Part shown: piece after piece, positions 1-10,544 of the stretch
How positions within the stretch are numbered: the stretch's first letter is position 1
Layout: each line of letters opens with the position of its first letter
Position numbers and translations under genes: made by a program
NCBI GenBank assembly: GCA_021186555.1
Contig: JAJKFL010000003.1
Location: forward strand, 33,902,908 to 33,966,907
Source of the DNA: Reticulitermes speratus
Taxonomy: Eukaryota; Arthropoda; Insecta; Blattodea; Rhinotermitidae
Length of the DNA stretch: 64,000 bases
Reading direction: 5' to 3'
Notes under the pieces: generated by a model
The model's database searches: none
The model's input: the letters and a program-made list of their open reading frames with translations, nothing else
Told to the model about the DNA's origin: nothing

Positions 1-1751
1 GTCTATTGGCGGGATAAGCGATAGGTGTAAGGAACAGAGCATCTGCGATGCATGTGAACCGGTTGAACGCATGACTAACAATTCAGAAAATACGTAAATA
101 CTGATACAGATAATTGATGTCTGGATTGTAACTTTCCTAGCAACAGCTCTAGTTTTACAATTTCTCTCTCGTATACGGGATATTTAGGCAATATCTATAT
201 ATCTGTTTAAACCCTTTCATTAAAGACTCCTACCAACCCTACATACGGGTACACCCCATTATCATCTACATGCATTTTATTAAATGGTTTTGCAATTTTT
301 AGTCATAGTTACGCCTAGTTTTAATATTGTGGCCCAATATTGCTGCATATTATTTACCTTTATATATATTCTTAACAGGCCAACTTTATGTAAATAATTT
401 ATATTTTGCATATTTGTGAGACATTTCTTAGTATAATAATACATTTTCCTGTTTTTGAATAAAGCATAATGGTTTCATAGCTGCCGAAATATTTTATTTG
501 TTACTTCTAATTTTACATCAAAATAGGCTAAAATGTTGTCATTTTATGTATCAGCTTCTCAAGGAGGACACTACTGTGTGAATTTATGAACTGTATAAAA
601 AGGAAAGTCGAATCTTAGTGTGATAAATGCAGATAAATGTGGAACTGGGTACGAAATATAGATGGAAACTAATGGCCATCCCATTAATGCTGCAGTTTTT
701 ATATATTTTTTAAAATATATGGTATTAGCTCGCAATAGAAGCGAGGCTTGGTGCGTGTGAATACCTACATAATAATTATTTATAACAGAATATTATTCAG
801 CGGTTTTGAATTAAGACAGAACCTTTTCTTCAGGAAATGTTTGGAAATAACTCGAATATGTGTGCAATGGACATTGATTGATGGTAATCCTAAACATTTG
901 CCACGAGAATACTGCAATTTCTGTACTTGAAGGATCAAATCGATCTAGCTTGTGTCAAATGTCGGGGAAAAACTAGTATTTGACTTAGAACCTAGCTCCT
1001 GTATAAAAGGAGACCCGGAAAGTAGCCAGCAGAGACGGTGAATAATAGAGGAAATGAGATGAGCCGTGTTGTAAACGCAGATTTTGGCCGTGAGGACTGG
1101 GCTCTTGTGGGTTGTAATGCATTTGGAAAATGAAGGCTCATTCGTGAGTATGCAGTAATAAAGTCGTGGAATTCTTTAACTGTTCTTTACTTTTGTGGTG
1201 CTGGCTGCAGGCACTCGTGCTTAACACGAAACAAGATCAATGTCTATACATTTAAAAAATACATGCTCTGTACCCTTTTCTTGACCTTAATATATTACTG
1301 ATGCATACCTTACTGCTCGACAATTAAAGGTCATTTCTTCTTCATCATATTAACAAACATTTGTTCTCAGAGATCCATATCTTTTACGCTTTCACATCCT
1401 AGATATCTGAAATAGATAGGCCTAGAGTTATTTCCTTGATTTCTTCTTTTCTTACCTTCCCATTGCTTACATCCACCAAGAATACACCATTGCAAACCTT
1501 GGAACCTATGTTTAACGACATCCATGTGGGGAAGGTTTTATGAATTTGCAATTCTATGTGCCCGAATCTATGTTTGTGTTTTATGCCTACCTAATTTCAA
1601 GAGCCAAATCCGGCATCTCAATGCTGTTATTTTATTGGGAGTTTATTACGCTAAAGTTTAGTTTGTGCTCTACTTAAGATCAAGTGACAAATTCTGGATC
1701 AAGACGTCTTTGTTGTGGTTGGAATTTTGGAATTTTATTTTTTATAGCTGT
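1..1751. other. upstream flank, no recognisable feature
   Basis: AT-rich DNA without a convincing gene, RNA or repeat boundary. The short open frames here, such as the one at 748-930, have no coding character. Confidence 0.5.
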
Positions 1752-1763
1752 ACTTATGCTTCA

Positions 1764-2106
1764 ATGGAGAAGATCAGTTGGACCGATCGTGTGAGAAATG
1801 AAGAAGTATTACACAGAGTCAAGGAGGAGAGGAACATCCTACATACAATAAAAAGAAGAAAGGCTAACTGGATTGGTCACATCTTGCGTAGAAACTGCCT
1901 TCTGAAACACGTGATTGAAGGAAAGTTAGAAGGAAGGATAGAAATGACGGGACGACGAGGGAGAAGACGTAAGCAGCTACTGGATGACCTTAAGGAAAAG
2001 AAAAGATACTGGAAATTGAAAGAGGAAGCACTAGATCGCACCCTGTGGAGAACTCGCTTTGGAAGAGGCTACGGACCTGTCGTAAGACAGACTACAGAAT
2101 GAATGA
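1764..2106 (+). pseudogene. 5'-truncated LINE, C-terminal reverse transcriptase fragment
   Basis: An uninterrupted frame reads from about 1764 to the TGA at 2100-2102. It has the C-terminal signature common to many insect endonuclease/reverse-transcriptase LINE proteins: WTDRVRNEEVL, then RRKANWIGHILRRNCLL, GRRGRRRKQLLDDLK, and a final LWRTRFGRGYGP block. The insertion is flanked by a perfect 12-bp target-site duplication, ACTTATGCTTCA (1752-1763 and 2107-2118), and ends in a short GAAT-type repeat tail. It is a dead-on-arrival copy: the endonuclease and most of the reverse transcriptase are missing. The open frame extends upstream to 1665, but that part is flanking DNA. Intact coding and perfect duplications suggest recent insertion. 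The clade is not certain. Confidence 0.85.
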
Positions 2107-2118
2107 ACTTATGCTTCA

Positions 2119-4894
2119 CGTAAAATAAAGTGCCAAATTCGGTGTCGATAGCTACTTATTTTATGTTGAATATTTGTGCATAAATTTATCCCTGCAATAT
2201 ATGCAAAGTTCAGGGCAATACTGAGCAACGAGATCCCATCCTCATACCTCGTGTCTGAAGTTTTGTGCACGGGGCGATGAAGGGCCTACCTATGTTAGAC
2301 ACACGATCAACTATCAAGGCCGACACTTTGGTTCTCAGAAATGTCTTTCTGCTGCTTGTGATCAAGCGCTGCCAATTCCAGGTATCGAGGTCCTGTTTTT
2401 ATATTTTAAACGTCTGTGTTACAGCCTACCTACAAGGAAGTGCCAGATTCTTCAGTGAGATGTCTTTATTCCGTTTGGAATGTACAGTGCCAAACTGTAT
2501 TAGTGTAATTTTTGCACGCTAAAATCATCAATTTACTGTCATTCATTGCCTATCAAATTATTTTGATACTTGATTCATTAGGTCTATTTTGCCCTTACTT
2601 TTCTAACATTTATTGACATTTGGTTAGGCTGAACTAATCCTATGGCTTTGATTTTAGTAGCAGTACTCTCCTTGTCGTTGATTCTGTTTAATCTATCAGT
2701 GTTGCTGAAATATTTCAGAAGCTGTTCGTATTCGATTCCTTTTGCCACGAGACTTCCATTTTTTCTTTCTTAGGCAGTTGATCCTACTTGCTTTGATTTG
2801 CAGGCGTTGGCTTGATTATTGTAAAAAGGACAAGTACATTTGAAAGAAGGAGCCTTGGTAGCATGTAAGGTATACTGAATGCACTATCCAATACACAAAA
2901 CTCTTTATTTATTGCTTTCAGAAATTTATAAAATTATTGATAATAAGAGCTAAGAAGTTACTGTTAAATGCTGAGTGTGGTTGTTGTATTCCTTGTGAAT
3001 ATATACCTAATGAATAACGTGGTACATTTTTCAGTCGAACTACACAGAAGAGAATAGAAGGTTATGGCAGAGGGTGAAGAAATATCGTGGTGTGGTCAGG
3101 AGTTATAGAGACAGTCAAATCCAATAATTAAGGGTTTGCCGTCCTATAGGCTGTAATGTAACTGTCAAGGAGAGGCCATATAATCTAATATACGCAAACA
3201 CTGACCGTATAAAACAGCAGAGTGATAACTTTGACAATGATGATGCTAGTAGATGTGTAGATACGTAAATACAGACCTATTATACAGCCGTAAAACTTCA
3301 AGCTCTCTTAATTTCAGTGTTAAGTGACTAGCTCGGAACATTTACAACTTAAGTGAAGGAGGAAAAAGACACCCGTCCTTGCTACTGGCGCTGAAATCTC
3401 TCAAACTGCAATAAATCAAACTGTTCTGTGTGTATCGGTATGCATAGTGAGTAAAGGCGGCTTTCCTTTCGACAGGTGTAAAACCTCCGAGTTACTTATG
3501 GTTATAAAATTTATTGCGTCTCCGCTCCCATTTCTGTGGATTTTTACAGGTGCATTATCAGTGAAGTTTTATTGCCATCAATAAAATGGTTCTTTTAACA
3601 GTCGTATACACTGATGAGATGGTTTTGTTAAAAGGAAAGACAACGGGAGAAGATAGGAGCCGAAAATACTTAAAAATATATAGCTGATAATAATGTGCTG
3701 AATGTTTGTTTTATGCCTTTCTGGTCTATACATCTGGTATGGTAAGTGTGTGTTTGAAATGTCAGTCAAAATGACAATATTCTGTCAGCCTACACGTTAA
3801 AGACGGTGTTAAATGAAGAGAAGCTTGTAAATGCTGCATTCATTGGCTTATATACTTTGATATAAACGTGTGGTTTGGATATCAGGTGGCTTTTTTTTTT
3901 CTGAGTGTGAACGTGTGTCGGTTCGTTTTGAAGGTGGGGAGGAGGAAAAAGAGTCTAGGATTGTAAAGTTGAGTTTTAGTGGTGCTTGAGTGGAATCGTA
4001 AAAGTCAAGAGAAAACGGACCCCCGGTTGTCGTTTGCTGCTATAAGCGGGAGATGCTAAAGGGAGTTTCACCAAGCTGTAAGCATCAAGTCCGCTGGGGT
4101 GTCGGCAGGCAGTTTTCAACAAGCGGCAAGTAGCTACCGAGTTTACGTCTCCATATTATAGACCGAGGAACTGCTATACCAACCAGATTTTGATGGCGGC
4201 AGCACAAGACTGAGTTGTGTTTGTGGGTTTCATTTTACTTATAGAAAAATATAGAAGGTTTGTACCTGATATTTTCAGTAATTTGTATCACAATAATATT
4301 TCCATTTATATTGTGAGATCATCTTGTTGACAAATGGACACATATAGCAAGATTATTTCTGCCTGTACAGTGCCGTGTGTGAGTACAAAGTTTTGTTAAC
4401 AAAACCTAAAGAATAGAGACAGTTGAAGACCTAAGTATAATAGTAAGTTCAACCTTAAAGAAATATGTTTGGAATACATAGTCTGGAATCTTTGGTTCAG
4501 AACAGGAAGCAGTTGACGGGTTCTTGTGAGTAGGTTTGCGCTTTTTTTTTATTAGCTGACTGTCAGCTTCTCAAGAGGGTCTCTACTTCATGTTACATCT
4601 TTAAAGTATTTATGTACCCTCATATTTGTTACACTCTGTTGGCCGAGGGGCAGTTAGGTATCTAGAATGGCCCCTTCTATCCTTCAGCTGTGGAGGAATT
4701 TATCCACTAAGGAAGCAGATTCCAGTTTGAGACAACTTTTTATTCATGCACTTTTTCAGCTTCTTTCTTCAAGCCATCACAAGTCCACCTTACAAGAGAA
4801 CGTGAAGGGAAATTATTGTTTTACAGTAATCAGCACTTAGGATGGAAATTTAAAACTTTTACAGACTTGTAACTTGTATAAACTTAAGATAGAT
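2119..4894. other. upstream flank, no recognisable feature
   Basis: No convincing gene. At about 4640-4730 there is a weak tRNA-like pattern (TGGCCGAGGGGC, then GTTTGAGAC downstream) that could be a decayed SINE head, but it is too diverged to call. T-rich runs occur at 3890 and 4540. Confidence 0.4.
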
Positions 4895-5062
4895 CAAGAG
4901 ATTGTTTTTTCTTCTCCTAAAACACCCAGACCGGCTCTGGGGTCCAGCCAGCCTCCTATTTATTGGGTACCGGGGTCCTTTCCTGGAGATAAAGCGGCCG
5001 GGGCCGGAAGTTAACCACACACACTCCATCTAGTGCCGAGGTTAAGAATGAGTGGTTAACTG
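4895..5062 (+). mobile_element. SINE-A fragment, tRNA head missing
   Basis: Matches the body of the SINE-A family at 16033-16314: the CCAGACCGGC block, CCAGCCTCCTAT, GGGTACCGGG, TAAAGCGGCCGGGGC, and CTAGTGCCGAGGTTAAG. Both the 5' tRNA-related part and the TTTACC tail are absent. It lies 0.7 kb upstream of another SINE-A copy in the same orientation. Confidence 0.75.
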
Positions 5063-5730
5063 TCAACGTAGAATAATGTTGTGGTTGTGTCTTTTATGTG
5101 ACTTGTGTTCATTTAGGAACTTATAGGTACAGGTTGAAATTTAAACCCCCGTGAAAGTGGTGTAGGACCAACATTAATTCGGGTTGAAGGCACAGGATAT
5201 TACTCGACCTGTGTTAGTGGAGAGCAACGTGTTGTGCTGCAGTATTCCTTGACATGTATCTTCCGTCTTGGCATTAGCATATCAGCCTGTTAGCCTGTGT
5301 GAAGGGTAGGAAATTCGAAACTCATTATACGGCTGTGCAATTTTTATCAGCTTTCGGTTACTTGACCTCTTGAATTAGCTGAATGTGGTCCAACGCAGGA
5401 TCCAGTGACGGTAATTTTGAGTATGGTAAAGAACCTTCACTTCCTATCGACAGTGGGGAATTTCTTGACCAGCTCTTCGACTATCAGATTTAAGTACCTC
5501 GACTCCAAGGACGTAATCATTTACAGCCCAATGGTAATTATATATATATCATCTTCTGTAAACATATGATACTGCATTCCGCTGCAAAATGTATTGATGT
5601 GTTTCATATGATTATCAAAATATCTACCGACAATTTTCCAAAATTTGCTGATTGGTGTTTTTGGTGGAGACGGTTTGTGCTCTCTCTGTGATGGAAATGA
5701 ATATTTTATGAATATTTGACATTATAAGGA

Positions 5731-6285
5731 GCCGCTATATCGTAGCCAGTATAGTGACTGCGTTACGGGATGGAAGGTCCGGGTTTCGAATCTCAGCAGG
5801 GGCAAGATGTTATTCTCTTCTCCAAAACGTCCAGTCCGATTCTGGGGCCCACTAGGTCCCGCGGGCTGTTTTCTCGGGGGTAAGCGGCTCGGGCATGAAA
5901 CTTGCGACGCCCTGCTAATGTCAAGGCTAAGAATTAGTACAGCTATGTATTCATTTTTGCCGATCCCAGTGGCCGTGCGGTCTAAGGCATGGGTCTTTGG
6001 CCGCTCGCTTACTGGATTGTGGGTTCGAATCCCACCGGAGGCATGGATGTCTGTTTCTTGTGAGTGTTGTGTGTTGTCAGGTAGAGGTCTCTGCGACGAG
6101 CTGGTCCCTCGTCAGAGGAGTCCTACGAGTGTGGTGTGTCTAATGTGTGTGATCATGAAACCTCGAAAAATGAGGAGGCCAGGCCCATATAGGGCTGTCG
6201 AGCCATAAAAAATGTATTCACTTTTATATTCCTTCATGGTACGTACAGTGACAACTTTACCTTTACCCTTTACCTTTAGCTTTGT
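5731..6285 (+). mobile_element. SINE-A copy, split by a nested SINE-B
   Basis: The 5' part (5731-5957) shows the diverged tRNA-like head with B-box GGTTTCGAATCTC (about 5781-5793), then the SINE-A body (CCAGTCCGATTCTGGGG, TAAGCGGCTCGGGC). The 3' part resumes at about 6213 with CTTCATGGTACGTACAGTGAC and a TTTACC-repeat tail ending near 6285. The interruption is the SINE-B at 5959-6211. Confidence 0.8.
5959..6211 (+). mobile_element. SINE-B, full length, nested in SINE-A
   Basis: tRNA-derived head with A-box-like GTGGCCGTGCGGTCTAAGGC and B-box GGGTTCGAATCCC, resembling a long-variable-arm tRNA such as tRNA-Leu or Ser. The body is typical of the family (GTGAGTGTTGTGTGTTGTCA, GAGGAGTCCTAC, GGGCTGTCGAGCCATA) and is followed by a short A tail. 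It is flanked by a 13-bp target-site duplication, ATGTATTCATTTT (5945-5957) and ATGTATTCACTTT (6212-6224), with one mismatch. It inserted after the SINE-A copy around it. Confidence 0.9.
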
Positions 6286-6289
6286 CTTT

Positions 6290-8459
6290 ACGTTTAGACG
6301 ATTGTCAGCCTTTAAAAGGCTAACGACGCTGTTACCATGTTCTGCGTATTGGGGTTTCCAAACTATTGAATCACAGTTTTCGTGTAACTAGCAGTACTCC
6401 TGAAAATATATTTTCCTTAGCTTTGGTATTTTTTGCTTAGGGACCTGAAGTATCTTCCTCGTACAGTAATGATGCACTCCGACGTCTTATCCTATAACTG
6501 GATGTCATTCGCTCCGTATTTATTTTAATACAGGAGACGAACATTTTGCTGCCGTCATTTTTCATAAAACTGTCTGGCTGGAAATGTCAGTTACTGAGTT
6601 AAAAACTTTGTGAAAAAAAGGTAGACCCTTCAAATTGAGCTGATTTAAGATTCAGTGTATAAAATGTGACTTCTTGGGCTATAACGTATTTGATTACATT
6701 CATTCACAGCAATTAATATACAAGGGACATTCTTGCAGTCAACAGAATGGAGAAGGAAAAACTAGATTTCTGTACAGTCAGTTTGTGTTAGCAAACTGTT
6801 TATTCAGATTCAGCAGGCCTAAATAGAACTAGGCCTATCTTAAACAACTGAAAGACGCAGACGCCATGAGAAACTTAAACATTCAACTATTTGGTCTTTG
6901 ACAAATACAGTGTACGTATAGATGTATCCTGCATATACCTACGTCACAGAAACGTACGTGCGAAAATCAGATATTTTCGTACAGCCCCGTTTTCTTCACT
7001 GGCACTTCTACTTTCCACTGGCCATTTGCATAAATTATCTGATTACATTGTATTCATATTTCTTAAAAACATAACCAACTGCTGACTTCTCATTCTTTAC
7101 GTTTTCAGTTAATTTTAATTAATATACTGTTAAGTGCCTGTCAGTTTACTGTTCGAGGGTCTTACATAAACCAGGAAGAAGTAATAGTGGATTCTGAAAC
7201 AGCCAACAATCCAACGTTTACAAAATCGTATTATTTGAGAATCGAGTAATATTTACCGAAATATTACGAATCCTAACAACACCAGAATGCAACTGTTAGC
7301 TCAGTAATTAATACCGCGGGATGACAATGTTGAAAGGTACCGAGACTTGTAAATATGACATTTCGACGGAGCAGAATGTACAGGTCCATAAGTTGATAGA
7401 GAATAATATCCACATGTGAAAAAAAAAATCATTAGACGCGAGATCCAGGCAAGTTATGAAGTAAATGTCTTTTTTATATAAATGTGTTCTATTTCTATTC
7501 ATTCTGATTTCGTGACTACTTGGCAAAATTTACATATGACTGACGTTCCATATTTGGATTTTAAAACAGCGGAGAGCAACAGTAAATCAGCAAAATATGA
7601 AATTGCTAATATTTTCTGGTATCTTGTGTTAGTTGCTATTAACGTTCCTAGCTGGCGCTGTGTGCAGCGTTTTCGACTTCTCCCGTTTGCGTTGGAACCG
7701 CTTCGTGTTCTGCGGGCCGAGAAGGGGGATGCCTCGTAGCAGGGAGGGAAATGAAATAGCTATGAAAATGTTTCTATGTTTACTTTACGGGAGTACGGAA
7801 TATTTTCAAAGCATATTTCTATCCATTTACTTTTTAATACCCTTCGTGTTTGATTACGTTTGCTGCTGTATTCGTAGAAGTAATAAAGAATCTTAGGAAC
7901 TATATTTTTTAGCGGATGAACATCCCTTGGAAGGTGGGGAAGTATTCCTCGCTCCGTGACGAATTTGATTCTGATTGGTTCATTTCATAAACCCCCTTTT
8001 CCTCTCAGCACCCTTTCCAAGATTGCTCATCCTCGTGCACCAGGTCTTTTATCCTTGTTTTTAATGTCTGTCTCTTTCTTCACCCCCACCCCTCTTTATT
8101 TCTATCATCACGCGCTGTGTACGCCTCCTTCCGGGTATGTCCTTGAATGCTAAACTCCGTCATATTTATACTCATTTTACCTATGTGTCTGACACATTTT
8201 TAGGACAGTTGTCATTCGAATTTTATTAAACCATAGAATTGGGTATTAGACTGTAAAGACGACACGCTTAATAATTTTCCCGCTTCAATTTGCGTCATTT
8301 ATATTTATTTTAATAGGGGTAAAAGTGGTTAATTATTGTAAATACAAACTCTATTTTCGGGCGCCTTCATATTTAATTTTACTGTCACAGAACAGTTTCA
8401 TAGGACAGTAAATCTCGTCTTTACACTGGACATTCAACATTCCCTGTACGAGCTAGACG
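6290..8459. other. proximal upstream flank, no recognisable element
   Basis: No gene or mobile element recognised. A locally GC-rich patch at about 7650-7740 (CTGGCGCTGTG, GCGGGCCGAGAAGGGG) stands out from the AT-rich surroundings, about 0.8 kb upstream of the candidate promoter. It could be regulatory, but no specific sites can be named. Confidence 0.35.
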
Positions 8460-8517
8460 TGGTTTTACTCGCGTGCATATGTATGTTTGTACTCGTGGAG
8501 TGTGCACCGTCTCGTTT

Positions 8518-8552
8518 TTATTTCATCTCTCTCGCGCGCTCGGATAGGACGT
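8518..8552 (+). promoter_or_regulatory. Ubx: candidate Ubx core promoter: initiator plus DPE, no TATA
   Basis: An initiator-like TTATTTC (8518-8524) fits YYANWYY with A+1 at 8520. GGACGT at 8547-8552 fits the downstream promoter element RGWYVT and lies exactly at +28 to +33. No TATA box is seen 25-35 bases upstream. GAGA-type repeats (CTCTCTCGCGCGCTCG, 8526-8541) and a Zeste-like CGCTCG lie between the two elements. Fly Hox promoters, including Ubx, are largely DPE-dependent and TATA-less (established). The implied leader of 1173 nt is close to the roughly 1 kb leader of the fly gene. The match could be chance; 5' end data would decide. Confidence 0.45.
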
Positions 8553-9692
8553 CGACGGCTGGGAGGAGGCGGTGGAAGAGGACGATACTGGAACGAACGG
8601 TAGACAGAAACCTCGGCGAGGCAGACCGGCGTACAGGCGGGCTGCATGTCGGATCGTAGTGGTGGTAGTAGTTGTAGTAGTGGTGGCGGGACGACAGTGC
8701 AGTTTGATACATAACATACCGAACCAGTACGTGTTTGACCACGGTGTTCGCAGGAAGCAGAGTGAGAGCCTTTTGCTTCTGTCCACTTGTTGGTTGATCT
8801 AAAAATCGTTTTCCAACTCTTTCCTCGTTGTTAATCGTAACAACCAGCGATATCTATTTATTAATTATTGCCATATATATTACCGGGAATATAAAAATTG
8901 CTAGTAACTTGTCTTATAATTTACGGAGTAAATATAGTCTTAGAAGTTTTTAACAATAGGCGCATTTAAAAACGTTGGTGATTTTTGGTTAGTATATGCC
9001 AGTATTAAATCTGTATTACAGAGATTATGAGAGATAAGTTGAGGTGTAAACACCCCCAAAGTTTAATACCATATTTGCGTGTGGGGATTGTGGCGTTTTG
9101 ACAGTTCTGACTCTTTTTTTTATTTTCGAATTCTGCTACGTACCCGCATTTATTTAAATATTTTCCTCGTCATTGTTTACACATTTTAATAGAAAATTGT
9201 ATAACTTTTATGCTATAGTACGACATACCACGTGTGAACTCTCACTGTTACTTATGGTTATCTTGGCCGTGACTGACACGTGTGTAGGTAAGATGGATGG
9301 TTTGCTAGCGACAAGTGTCTGAATAGAAGACATTGTCCTTTGCTGTTGCGTTTGAAGGTTGTCATACATGCAGTGTAAGCCTACTAGAGCACTTGGGTTT
9401 GTGTTGACATGACATAACATCACTTGGAATCTGACGTAAGGTGAACTTTGCGTACATTCCGAGCAAATGACGGTAAATGGAACAATCTTTGTGAAGAAGT
9501 ACATGTATTGTGTGTCCAAAACTGCAGGTGCGGGTTCTTAAAACGCGTGTGACAAATACTGAAGAGTGTGTTTAGGATTTAGGAATATTATTTTTCTAAT
9601 TAAACATTGTCTCCCACTAAAGAATATAAGTAGGAGGGGACAGGGTGCGAAGTTCGTTGACAAGTATCTCTTAAGGAAGGAATCTCTCCAGC
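8520..9692 (+). other. Ubx: probable Ubx 5' untranslated leader
   Basis: The interval between the candidate start site and the Ubx ATG is GC-rich to about 8700, then AT-rich. It holds about a dozen ATGs (for example 8646, 8996, 9027, 9210, 9254, 9293, 9297, 9368, 9409, 9467, 9477, 9503), each opening only a short frame. The fly Ubx leader is also about 1 kb long and has been reported to drive internal ribosome entry. Whether this leader is unspliced, and whether it has such activity, cannot be read from the sequence. Confidence 0.5.
8646..8714 (+). other. upstream ORF in Ubx leader (22 codons)
   Basis: ATG at 8646 and TAA at 8712-8714. It encodes a Ser/Gly-rich 22-residue peptide, mostly from the GGT/AGT-rich tract. 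It would be the first ATG of the mRNA if transcription starts at 8520, so it could limit scanning to the main start. The peptide itself resembles nothing I know. Confidence 0.3.
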
Positions 9693-10407
9693 ATGAACTC
9701 ATACTTTGAGCAGAGTGGATTTTACGGGAGCCATCACCATCAAGCTGCCGGTTCCGCAACAGCCGCAGGTCATCACCATGATCAAACAGCGGCGGCCGCA
9801 GCCGCATACCGCTTTCCTCTAGGCCTGGGCATGTCTCCATATGCGTCCTCCCAGCACCACCATCATCATTCCCTTCATCAAGCAAGACCTCCTCAGGATT
9901 CACCATACGACGCATCGGTAGCTGCAGCAGCATGCAAGCTATATTCCTCAGCAGCTGATTCTGTCAGTCAACAGTCGAACACGGGGGTTGCCAATTACAG
10001 TACAACCACCACAAAGCCAGACTGTTCGAAGACAGGTACGACACCGAATGAGCAAACACACCAGAATGGCTACGCGGCAGTTGTTGCGGCTGCTAAAGAT
10101 GTCTGGCAAAGCGCTGCGAGTGCAGGTGGCGCAAATAACGCTGGTGCAAACAGCCTTGTGGGTCCTGTTGTAAGACCTGCAGCATGCACACCGGACACAC
10201 GTGTAGGAGGGTATGGTTCATCTGTCGGACTTGTTGGTGGGGATCCGGCTTCGAGTCCGGGTGCAGGCGGAGGCAGAACATCAGCATGGTCTCTAGGATC
10301 TACGAACCCATGTTCACTCAACACTTCGGCCGCTCAACCCACAGTAGCAACTCAACTACATCAGCAACCCTCCAACCACACCTTCTACCCATGGATGGCT
10401 ATAGCAG
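9693..10407 (+). CDS. Ubx: Ultrabithorax, first coding exon (partial CDS)
   Basis: Encodes the N-terminal 238 residues plus the first base of a split Gly codon of the Hox transcription factor Ubx, which specifies posterior thoracic and anterior abdominal segment identity in insects (established for the family). Seen in the sequence: MNSYFEQ at residues 1-7, the SSYF-type N-terminal motif; His runs near 14-16, 27-29 and 55-59; an Ala run at 33-38; SPYDASV at 70-76; KDVW at 135-138; VRPAACTPDTRVGGY at 160-174; and FYPWMAIAG at 231-239. The YPWM motif (232-235) is the Extradenticle/PBX contact. The start is the ATG at 9693, the first in frame, and it gives the conserved N-terminus. The exon ends at a consensus donor, CAG|GTCAGT, with GT at 10408-10409; the open frame running on to 10544 is intron read-through. 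The exon is intact, with no stop or frameshift. The homeodomain exon is not in this window. Confidence 0.97.
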
Positions 10408-10413
10408 GTCAGT
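10406..10413 (+). other. Ubx: Ubx exon 1 splice donor
   Basis: CAG|GTCAGT, cut after base 10407, in phase 1 within the Gly codon of YPWMAIAG. This is the expected position for the end of the Ubx 5' exon. Drosophila uses two alternative donors 27 nt apart here (the b element). I see no second good donor about 27 nt downstream; the next GT in a donor-like context is GTGG at about +34, and it is weak. Confidence 0.85.
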
Positions 10414-10544
10414 TCGTTCAACCCTTTCATACAATACCACGTGGTTGTTCCTCCACTGTCTATCCCCCTTGCAGCAAGCAGTGGGGTTATGTGGAAGTTG
10501 CAGTTTTGGGGTCATTAGGGGATGAAGATTATAGACACTGCTGA

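Noticed and set aside
8459-8802. Several overlapping open frames on both strands
   Set aside because: They arise from GC-rich and GGT-repeat composition around the promoter; none has a recognisable domain and they overlap in all frames.
10408-10544. Extension of the Ubx frame to a stop at 10542-10544
   Set aside because: The frame continues past a consensus splice donor located exactly where Ubx exon 1 ends after YPWMAIAG; the extra residues do not resemble Ubx.
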